Positions 38,801 through 50,800 of a stretch of DNA of 64,000 bases are shown here, piece after piece (positions within the stretch are counted from its first letter, which is position 1; each line of letters opens with the position of its first letter). The DNA is from Saturnia japonica. Taxonomy: Eukaryota; Arthropoda; Insecta; Lepidoptera; Saturniidae. The position numbers and the translations under genes are program-made. The notes beneath the pieces are model-generated. The model had not been told where the DNA came from and did no database searches. It saw only the letters and a list, made by a program, of their open reading frames with translations. The stretch is from contig CM065319.1 in the NCBI GenBank assembly GCA_033032175.1, positions 15,039,018 to 15,103,017 on the forward strand, given 5' to 3'.

Positions 38801-41800
38801 TTCCCGTATAGATACGTAATCGCGAGTTTTAACTCTTTAGTATCTACTTATTGTAATATTTAATGAGTTGATTACGTAGAATTCTTCGGCGTTTTATTGT
38901 GTGTAATATGCACTTGATAATTTCACACTCACCTTAAGCAATAGAAACCTATCGTTACCCAATAAGTTGACGGGCTCGGTTATGGTTCGCTGTTATTATG
39001 GAACTATAATAGATTTTTGGATGGGACTTTATTCCTGTTGTCTTCGAAATGGAACGAATCGCGCGCCACCTTTTATGAAGTGATTACATTAATTTAGAAA
39101 CCGTCGTTGGTGTGGTGCGCTCAGCGAAATCACAAAGTTTCATCGCAATCGAATAATAAATGGTATATACTATTTATTCCTATAGGTGCAAATACAAAGT
39201 TGGAGACTTATAATTAGAAAATTTAATATTTGTTTCTTTTCTTTTTTTAATAGTCGTATTAGTCTGTAAGCCTTCCTAGAAAAATAAATAAATATAATAC
39301 GGGACAAACAAATATTTACTTTGTATACATTTACTCGTTATTAACTTGTTATCAAAGTTATCACAACGCAGAAATTTAGCCCTTTTTTTCTGCGTAATTA
39401 ATTCAAAAGACTTTTTTATTGAGCAGTATGTTTTGAATAATTTATCATAATCTATTCTAATTTGAAGTACTGATGCCTCCGACTATTTGTTATATATTTG
39501 TCGCAGGTATATTTTCAAAGCTGTGATATTATAATTTAATAAGTGAAATTATAATTGCGCTGTATGTAGTCAATCGACTCCATTGCTTAGATGATCTGTT
39601 TTCAATTGAAAATTATTTATTTTTCGCCATTAATCACAGTTCAAACCTAACCTAACTAATTTTACCACCATAATGGAAAAATTAAAATAACTCACTCGAG
39701 ACACAAAACGGCACAAAACATTAAAGTACGTAAACAATACAATAATAATAAAATAATAGAAACATGTATAGAAAAAAATATACCGTGCAATTATAATGTC
39801 ACTAGTTAAATGATAATATCCCGGCTTTGATAATACAACACCTTCCATTTATACACTGGAAAGAGCATAGCAATCAGTACTTTATAGATTTTTATTAAAG
39901 GCAGCTAAGAGTGATGAACACAGATCTCTGTGGTGAGGAATTTTAAAAAGTCGACATAGTATATCCTTTTTGCTTTTAACTAACATTTTTGGTACATAGC
40001 TAGACAGGAGAACCCTAGAAATTTAATGTCTTGTATTGCCCAGCCCTAATGGAAAAATAGGTATAGCCTATCTTGAATCGTATTTAATTTCATACTGAAA
40101 GTCATTGTTTATAACAAAAGTTAACCTTCGTTACAACTACATACACATCATTCAAGTCAATTTTTAAAACTGAATAAATATACGTGTAGTATAAAAGTAA
40201 CGCATATAATTTACTAGTTGTGCAGTGGCACCGCCCTCTTTAAATTTAGTCGACTAACTCATCTTCCCACTTCCCGTATTTGCCTACAGTTTGCCAGATT
40301 GCTTCACGTTAATGGAGACTATTTAGCTCCTTAAAATTGTAGCGTGAATTTATATAGCTTATATCCTTCCTTAATAAAGAGGCTATGAAATGAAAAATAA
40401 ATTTTCAAATATAACTGGTAGTTCCAAAGATTATCATGTTCAAACAAACAAAAAAACAATCGCTTGAGATTTACCATATTATATAGGTAATATAGTATAT
40501 AAACACGAGGTATGTTGAACCGTTAAGTAACAACAGTAAATGCAGACAGGACATGCCACTTGCCCCCATTATTGGCGCAGGGCCTGTCGTGTTGTACCGT
40601 CGTCCGTTGCGAAATCGCTCTCAGGTCCAATGCAACGAACAGCCGCGGCCGGTTCGCTGCTAAATAAACTCACCTTTAAAAAAAGTTATATAAAACCGCT
40701 ATATCTCTTTAGAAATAGGCTCGTGTGCTTGGCAATCTTATCAAGTTTAGATACCTACTATGCCGCGTTTTTTATATCCACGGAGTAAATTGACAATAAC
40801 TAATGTCAAACTTATTGACACATTTATTTTTCTTGTTTTGTGCTGCCGTATATTTTACGATACTATTACTGGTATCGTACGATTTTAAGTAGTTAATTGA
40901 GGGGTTTTATTTATTAATTGAAATATTTTGTGTTATTCAACGTACCCGAACATTTACTATAATCATTACATAATTAATGAAATCATAAAATTGTAAAAAA
41001 AAACTAAACTAAAAAAAGAACGCTTTGGTTGGCCCACAAGAAATTTGTCTCCCTTATTTGGGCTTCACCTAAGTAGGCGTCTGTTTTTGAAAAAAGTTAC
41101 ATCAATAGGTATAAAAGTCATACAGTTTTACGATTAGTACCGATTGGTGACATCATTATTTTAAAAACACAATAATAATAGCAATAAATAGCAACAGCAT
41201 GGAATGCCATTTTATTCCGTGGGAAGAAAAACGCACTATAGTAAGGCTATACAATAAAGTTCCAAAGCGCAGTACCGATTTGCCGGACAATTATTATGTT
41301 ATTAAATATATACTTTTTATTGAATTACTGTTGTCAATCCCTTATAAATAAATAAGTTCGAGGGGGGCATGCTACTAAGCTCGTTTTACTGTGAAAAGAT
41401 TATCTAGAGTAAATCATTTTGTGAATGTTAGTGATGCTTTGAACTTTGAAATGACTTCATCTCTGTAAATTCACTAAAAATAATATATTTAACTCTAATC
41501 ATTATCTATACAGTTAAAACAATTGATTATCCCAGTTCTACTTGATGACTGGGATGTTTCAGAAGTGGTAATTTTTAACATTCATAACAGGGAATATACA
41601 TGTAATTTACATAACGGGTCAAATAAATTTATTTGGAATCTTTATTACCTACTGTAGAATTACACCTATAACGTTATTTTTTTTTTCGTTTTGTTTGTAG
41701 ATTTTCATTGATAAAAAGTGTTAAAAAATACGAGGAAAATTTAAAATCGCAAAACGAGACGCCCTGCGTTTTTGGTCAAATCGAATCGTGACGTCAAACT

Positions 41801-44800
41801 CCGCGTTCAGCTTGTCCACAAAGGCATAGTTACTCGGTGTTTTATAGTTTTGTGATTATATTTAAGTTTTATCGCTACATAATAGCTAATTAGTGAAATA
41901 TTGCATTTTTATAAATTAGTACTAATCACAATCTGATATATGGTTTAGGAATGCATAGGGGACAAACAAACAAAGAAACATGAAACTAGCTGGCCCGGCA
42001 AATGTTGTTTTGACTTTTCAATAGCTCGACTACAGCCACCTTTTCTCATTTTTTCCGGAAAACTTTTCCGGGACCATAACGGACAAAACAAAACAAGAAT
42101 TACGCATAGGTATATATTGTTCGAATCGCGAGTCGTAAATCGGTCTTCCGTTCTCAAGTGATGCGTTTACCAACGAGCAGCATTTAAGTTTTATATATGT
42201 ATATTTATTGGTAGATGTATTGTTTAAGTAAAGGCTTACCTTTTAATAATAGGTAGCTATATAATTAATAAAACAAACGCTTACGAGCCCCGTCAAGGTA
42301 TCTAAACATGTACCGTGCCCAATGAATGACATCATCGTCAAATTAATATCTATGCAGATCCTTTTGTTTCTGACCATTAGGACTATTTGATTTGCCTATA
42401 GACCGGTCGTGTTGCGTAGGAATGGGAATCCATAAAGGGCTTCGTGCTATGCGACCGGCATTCTAACAAGGTTGGTTTATTAAATAGCTACTTTGCCGAT
42501 GACACATTGCGCGTGCGCGGCCGCCATTCGTGAATATTGATGAGTATAATGGATGATGATACGGTTTGCCGAGTTTAATGACATGCATGTGGATTAGTGC
42601 TGTCTTGCTTTTTTTATCTTTGTTAAAATATAAATGACCAAAAAACCATTTTCTATTTATTATAATATCTCTAAAATCGCAGTATAGTTTCAAATTAGAC
42701 AAAAATTAAATATGGTATTTTTGACTTTATTTCCAAAGTGAGAAGCTTGGAAATAAATGAGGTTACCCTCAAAATTAGGGCTTCATTAAAAATGATTAGC
42801 TGACCCTCGCAACTTCGTCTGCGTCACATAATGGAAGCACTGAAAAGGAAGAAATATTGTCCATATCGTGGTGTTATATAATCTTATAGCCTTCCTCGAT
42901 AAATGCGCTATCCAACCCAAAAATATTTTTTCTATTCGAACTGGTAGTTCCTAAGATTAGCGCATTCAACTACACAAACTCTTCAGCTTTATAATATTAG
43001 TATAGATTAGGCAATTAGAAGATTATTGATATAACCTGATAACAATTTTAAATATTGAATAGCTTCACGGTATGTACATGAAAAGAGTAGATTTCCATTT
43101 TTCCATACCTATTAAACTCGGATATCTCCGCTACCTCACTCATGATGAGGGTTGCCATTCGTGCCGATATATCGGGACTGTCACCGTCGTTACGTTCTCT
43201 GTCAGGACAAAATCACTGTTACGACCCGATATTACGCTCGGTCATGACATTCCAAAAATTCGCGCCTAATTGCTAGACCACACTGGGGAAGAATTAAGGA
43301 AGATAATGGTGTTGAGATTTTGAGCGACGCGACGGTTGCTTTCAACAATAATCATTTGGAGGATGATGTTCTCTCGGAAGCGTGGAAAGAGCAAAATTCC
43401 GTAGTAGAGATGTGGAACAAAAAGTCTTGAATAAAAACGCCACCATACGCTCAAATTGAAAGTACTTATGTAAATATTTGTTTGCGTTACCTGGCTTGGA
43501 GCTTGGAGGGACAATTTTCATTAATATCGATCCATTGCAGTGGACCGATAAAAGAAATCGCTTGGTGCTTGGAGATTATTTAGTTAATATTATTACAGTG
43601 TTAGATGAATTTTAATATTACTTGGACGGAGTTTTATAGACATACAAAAGGGTAGAAAAAATTACTTAAAAAAAGTGAAGTCTGCAGCAAAATAAGATCA
43701 GGCTACGTCTAACACTGCATACATTATAATTTGTCAATAAATAAAAAATATTTATTATTTTTTGTTTTTGCGTCCCGACGAGTGCCTAACCGTATATTAT
43801 ATGGCAACCCTACTCATGGATACATGTGGTGAAAACCCTTGAAATCCATTAAAGTCGCTCGATTGCACCAGTAAAAGTTAGTGAGTTTACATCCGGGATC
43901 TTACGGATATGAGATTTCATCAGACCTAGATATGGATAAATTAAGAGCATTCAATCTGTTGAGGTTATGGATACCAATATGAAATTGTTTTTAAATATCC
44001 GATAGGTTCAGAAAATTTCAGCAATGGATATTATATTTTTTATGTATATTATTTTTAAAAAAAAAAATATTATTATTAGAGCATTAAAATAGGTGAGCAT
44101 TATTATCTAATTTTATTTTAGATAGGTATTAGGTAATTAGATACATATTTATATTTTAACTCATTTTTGGTGTTCGATAGTTTCTCGGACGACTTCAACC
44201 CTATACAAAATTATGTTCTAATAAGTTCAAGGACCATGTCAAGCGGACTTTACTGTCAAAAGGTTATATTATAGGGTGGATCACTATATGAATGATAGTG
44301 ATTTCTGAAAGTGACTCCCTCTCTGTGCATCCACTAAATTATTATTATTGTACCTGTTATATTAAAATTTGTACAGTTGACAAAAAAAGACAAACCCGAT
44401 CGAGTTTCTTACCGGTTCTTCTCGATGTTTGGGACGTTTTCCGAACCGGCAGTAGTGTGTTGATGTTCATAAGTGCCTTCTTAGGGCCTAAATTGATTAA
44501 AATAATATTTTGATTGATTGATTATTCGAAACATTTTTAAGGAATACGGTAACTGTTGCGCGTGCTCCCTAACACCCTTGGTTTACATCGCATTTCCTAG
44601 TGGTTGCCGTCGAGTCTGTGACTGCGTAGTTCGATGTTACGATAACGGTTATCCATTAATCATTGTCTGCTGACGGTGACCGTTGTTTGTCGACTGTACA
44701 GTCTGTACTGTACTTATAAATGTGTAGGTACACAATACAAATCTTGTATGTTTTTTATCGAGTCAAGTAAAAAAAAAAAAAAAAAAAAATGGATGTAGCT

Positions 44801-47800
44801 CTATATCTTGAGTAGTTTTTTGTCATTTTTTTTTAAGATAACGATTACTCCAAATTGCGTTCTTACGTCAATGACCTAAGATAACCTTAGAACAGAGGTT
44901 GGCTCTCAAGTTAATTTTTTTCATGTGGCCTCCTACCGCTCTGTTAACGAACCCTCATGGCTTGAAATTATTTTTTTATACCTAATAGGCTTAGCGCTTG
45001 ATCACAATGTCACCGACGTCCTTGACAATCAATTTTCAACTTGAGGGTGGTAGTTAATCAGGTGAGCAATAAAAAATGCCATGTTTCATTGTTTTCCTTC
45101 ACCGATAGCGCAGGCTCATTGTAGGCTTCGAATGTACGTCGACCAAAGTAGTGACCGAACTTGTGCTACCATTGGGCCATCATCGGTTAAAATTAATAGG
45201 TAGAATAATATATATAGTAAATGACCATCATATATCAGCTAGAATCACAATCGTTCCAGTATATCAGGGTCGCGTAAATATGAGTGATTCTTTCAAGGTC
45301 GAGTTATGTATGTTTGTGAATTAGTGGTGATGATAAACTTATTGGTTCAGTATTTGGCGGGATTTTAAAGTGTCTTGGGGTGGTTTTTATTTTAATTCAT
45401 AAACTTATGTTTTTAGATCCTACTTTAATGGCATTATATGTAGATAATATAGTTTGGTTATTGGGTACAAGTATCTACTTGTAATCTATAAGTAATAACT
45501 AGAAACATGTATTTTCGGTTTGCCACAAGAACTCCCTTGCCTGTTTTAAGAGGAGTGCCAAGCCTTGTTAAAATTATATTATCTTAAAGTGTCCTTGACA
45601 ATTTAATGTATGTTCGTAAAAACTTCGTTAGGCTACATTTTGTAAATAATCAGTATCATTTTAATAACAAGTAGAAATTAACACAAATTAGTCTTTTCGT
45701 GTTTTTAACTTACATAGTAACCATAAAAGTATTTCAGCTGTGCTAGGTTCTATAATAAGACCCCTGAGCATATTACTGATTTTCCGGAATTTTCCGGATT
45801 GTTAACACGTCAAGCAGGTTTGACAGTCAAAAGGTTAATATCACAGTGTGGTTAATATAGTGATGTCTGAAAAAAAACTCCCTCTAAATCCACTAAATAT
45901 TTAATAACTGTAAACAATACCTACTTTTATATGATATATAGATTCGATCGAGTTTCTTGTCGGTTCTTCTCTATGACTGGGATGTTCATAAAATGCCTTC
46001 TAAGGACCTAAACTGAATAAAGTATTTTTTGGTGTTTAGTTAATGTTCCCCTGTTAATATTACAGGCCATCGATGGGCATCGGGTACGCGAGCGTCGGGC
46101 TACAGCACTCGAGGTCGGTGGTGTTGCACGCACAAGTGCCGCCTCATTACCGACCCGTGTTGCCGCCCCACGCGCTTCTCAACAGCGCTTCAAGCGGGAA
46201 CGTCCCTCATGCTCAGGTAATTACACGATATCTTACATTTAACATGCATTTTAGGTTTTTAAGCTACTAGAAGCTGTGTAAGCTTCTAGATTTCCCGCTA
46301 CACATAGGTATTCCGCAAAGGAACACAATACTTGAAGTGTTTCCGTCTTATCGATGTACGGAATCAAGAAGTATTCCAGTTATATGCGTCAGGAGTATTA
46401 TAGTCTTACACGAATTCAGACTAACTGAAGTTCTTTTTAGTTATGGATGACTATGATGCATCAGTCACTTGAACTATGACGAATAGTTTCCACCTAATTT
46501 GCTAATTATATTATTATTGTATAAAAATACTACTTTGAAATATAGGTCAAATATTATGTAATCTTTTTAATAATTGCATATAAGTTGTTCCTTGTGAACT
46601 TTCTACATTATTTTGGAAAGTATCGCAAGTTTTTTTACCGGCTTGCTTATTTTTACGGGGGCGTCTTACGCGCGTTCATGTGAAGGGTTTGTGCTGCATA
46701 GAAAGTCATCTGAATAGGGCCTTAATGAATACAGTTATATCTACTTTTACATTACCTTATATTTTAATACATATACTTCAGTTACGTACGTGCGGTAAGT
46801 GACGGCACTAGTGGTACCTGATGGTAAGCACTGCACAATCCAAAAATATTGGCGCGACCACCGAGAGATCGGCAATCCTTCGCCAGTTGTCGCTATCATG
46901 CCAGCCTGCACAAATGTCTCTTCATATTATGTTTGAAAGATTCCATGATGTAGGAAGGAAGGACGCCACTGGCCGGAAGATAGTTCCATAGCTTCACATT
47001 ACGGCAAAGATATGATGTATTTATTTTTCAACATAAACTATTACATTTTCAGGTCGGTCCACGTGTGCACTTCAAACTGCAGCCGCAGAATTCAGTCATT
47101 CACGAGAAGAAGAGATCTCCTCCTTCTTCTCTGACCAACGGCAATGGGAAGGGCGTCCGCCCCCAGTCGTTCACTCCGGGGCTCAAGCGGTCTAAATCGC
47201 TGACCTCTGCGGACGCGCTGGCCAGTGGGATGGCTGCTTTGGGCCTGGCTGCAGATGCAGGTGACCTCGGGACGTTCCCCTCTGATATTCAAGAATGCAT
47301 CGATAAAGCTCTTGAAGGTATGGTTATATTGTTAATTAAATACATTAATATACCATGTATTTCAAATGAGAAGATACTACGTCACTTACTGTTTACCAAA
47401 ACTGTACTGTAAGCAGCAAAGACATAATAGATAAAATACATGTGTTTATTTTTATTAGAAATACAAAATTAATATTATGTGGTATTATGGTATACCTAGT
47501 TACCTAGTATAGGAAAAATAAAGAAAGTCGTAATATCAAAAAAATCTTGTAAGTACATATGTACCTATTAAATGTTTCTAGCATTAAACATTTTTTTATC
47601 TAACAGTTTGTCGAGATGATAAATGATTTTCCTAGAGGACTACTACTACTTACAAAGTTTTTTCTAAGAAAAAAATCTGTATAATATTATAATTAATTAT
47701 ATGTACAGTCTCCTAATTTGTTTCGTACGTAGGTACTTTTAGCTTTTTTTTTTTAATTTCGTGTAAGTATATATAAAAATATTATTTCATAATTTTGAGT

Positions 47801-50800
47801 ATTTCTTTTTGAAGTCGATAATTTTTTTTTAATTACAATTTTATTTCGCAATTTTTTGTTTTCAATAAAAACTGCAATATTTGTTTGTAATAACTAGAAT
47901 TTTACCAAAGTTTTGAGATGTTTTCCTTTTGCCACCAAACCCCTAGCTCGTGTCAAGAAGTCAGATCGTCACACTTAAACGTATTTGTCCATATCTTGAA
48001 AACTGCTTATCCGGTTTTGATGAAACTTGCACTGTTCCCTAAGTTGAAGTAAACATCAGTTAACAAAAAATGGTCGCAATCCGATTAATAGTTTCGGAAA
48101 AATGCATGGACAAGCATACATACATACACCTTTAAAAAAATTTATATTTGTTTGAAAGTCCTAATAGATTATCATATTACAGTTTCAATAATAGATATTA
48201 CATACATACGAGTCGAATTAACCTCCTTTTTTTTAAGTCTGTTAAAAATACGAACTTTCAGCGCTGTATTTTTGAGTTTCGTTGTGTTAAATTTGGAAAT
48301 AAAAATAAATTATTTTTGTCAGTTGTGTTTAATCTTAGAGAAGTGTTATCCCAATTAAGTGCCTTAAATTAGATGAACGCCGTTCATAATTGTTTTCCAA
48401 GGCCTCAAACGTCCATCATAATCTATTAAAGTTTCTATTTCAAAGTGTGTTGAGACGCCGGACGATCAGTTTGTGTTCTTTGGTATGTAACCCCTATGAA
48501 CGAAATATATTTACTATTCTTAGTTTAATAAGTAATAATTCGTAAAAGTAAGATCAGCGCTGGCTCCAGCGGTTATGTTGTGGCGTTACAAGCGAAAAAA
48601 ATAAACTTCCGCCCCAAATTAAATGAAAAAAAGTACATTTTTTAAATCGTTTTAATATGCACATATTGTTCTTTTACGTCCGTTTTCAATAACATATCTG
48701 AGTTTACTATTCCCGATTAGTACATATTTGTAATAAGTACTATCCTTAACTTAAGACAGATATCGGCTTCCCTCTTATCTTTTCAAGCTATAGGATATGG
48801 GTATACATTATGTAGACACGAAAGTCTATCCATTGATAGGTTATTGAAAGAAAAGTAAGGAAGATGGTTATATTTGTCTATCTTTAGTAACTAAAACAAC
48901 TGATAGATAGGTTATTGAAAACGTCGTTATCAGCAGATACCGTAACCCATGGTACTTGTAATTCCATAGGTATCACTAACGCGTTGCTGACCTTGAACCC
49001 CCTTACCCCAAAGAGCTCTGGAAACCTTATTCACCGCAGGAACACAACACTAGGTTATTTGGCTGCGATCTTTTGTAGAATGTCTGGGGCCACAACTCGG
49101 ACTACCCTTTTTGTCCTATTTTTTTTAGTTAGACCAGTTTTAGTCCAACTTTGCACAAAAAAGAAAGAACAGTACGTACCAGTACAATCAATCAATTGGA
49201 AATTACAACAAAATACTTATTATAATTCGTATCATAAGAGTTTTTTTTACGGTACCTATACTATTTTAAAGTAAGTTTCCAAAAGGATATTCGGAGACTA
49301 TTAATGTACTGCGTAGACCCCCTAAATCCTTCCCATAAATATGTTCTCATTATTGTGTAAATTGTAATGTAGGTATATCTTAAACGTAAATTAAATGATT
49401 AACAATGTATTCCTTCAGATCCAAACGCGGTGTGCGCTCGTACGCTAATGGACGCGGTGGGGCACCTCGTGTCGCGCGCCGTCGAGTCGCCGCGGTACGC
49501 GCTGCCGGCCGCACGTCGCTGCATCGCCGTCGTCGAACGCGAACAGACCGAGACCTTCCTCGAGTCGCTGCTCAACACGTGCCAACAGTGGTACCACGAC
49601 AGGGAGAAGGTAAACTCTTAAAAATTTTTTGTATCATTCCACTACCTACTCGCTAGATACCGACATTAAGTAGAAAATCTGTCGCCTAGCATCAACCTGT
49701 ACGTGTAATTCGGCAGTTCCCCCTACTAGACTTAGCATGGACTACATCGTCCTATAACACCAGGTGATGAAATGGCCAAACGCTGAAACTGGTAAAGAAA
49801 AAAAATTGACTCGACATCTATATTCACCACCCAAGAAAATGTGTATTTTGTTTTCTTTTTAAAAATACATATTATTTAAAGTAGGTAGCAATTCAAGCGC
49901 ATTTTTTAACCTTTATGAAATTTTTCCTACTCATGAGGATTATTTTGAATGTACCTATATTATGTCAAGGAATGTTGCGATCCACACCATTATCGTGTGA
50001 TAACACAGCTTCGTGATCATTGCTGTTTTGTTACAGAAACAAATACATTGGTGGCGCTTCCATAAAGAAACTTTGCTTAAACTCCGTCTTACTAATATAA
50101 ACATTTAATGATTCAGACGGTAATAAAATGGTCTTTTGAAACACTTATTTTACAATGGCTACGAACAATCAACAGTACTTTAAATGTTTTCACTACTGTT
50201 TTAACTATTTAATCATATTTATGTTCATGTGTTGTAAAGACATGTTGCCGAACTCTTATAAAGTCGGTGCGTGATTTTATAAACTGCAGTTGCTGGGTAC
50301 AATGGTGGGTGGCGGACGGCCGCGGTTGATGGCGTTCCTATCATTCCTCCTGGAGATGTACTGCCAGTTGCGCAGACGGGCCATACAGCGGCGCGGAGCG
50401 AGCACGCAACCAGGCCAGGTTCTACTGACGCTCATCTGCAAGTGCTGTGAGGACTGCATCCGCCAACCTGTGCCTTCTGCTAGTGATGTAAGTCTCGGCA
50501 TTATAATTATAAATTTAATTTATTGAATTTTTTTCACTTTATGTATCATATTCAGATGTTTGATATTCATCCTTTTTTCTTTTCCATTATAGCACGGCAA
50601 ATTGAGTGTACTGTCCCTGGTGGTAAGCACAGTACAATCATAACAGAACGGCCACCACCGAGAGATCGTAATCCATCGACGGTCGCCGGTGTTATGCCGG
50701 TCTGCTTTAATTTAACTGGATATGCAAAGACTGATCCTGAAATGCGACACGCAGAAGCGAGTCACTATGACAGACTTTTCACCACATACATGGTTTCGCG

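Noticed and set aside
48915..49274. 119-codon open frame upstream of exon 6
   Set aside because: No splice borders matching the gene's phases, no family resemblance, low-complexity end.
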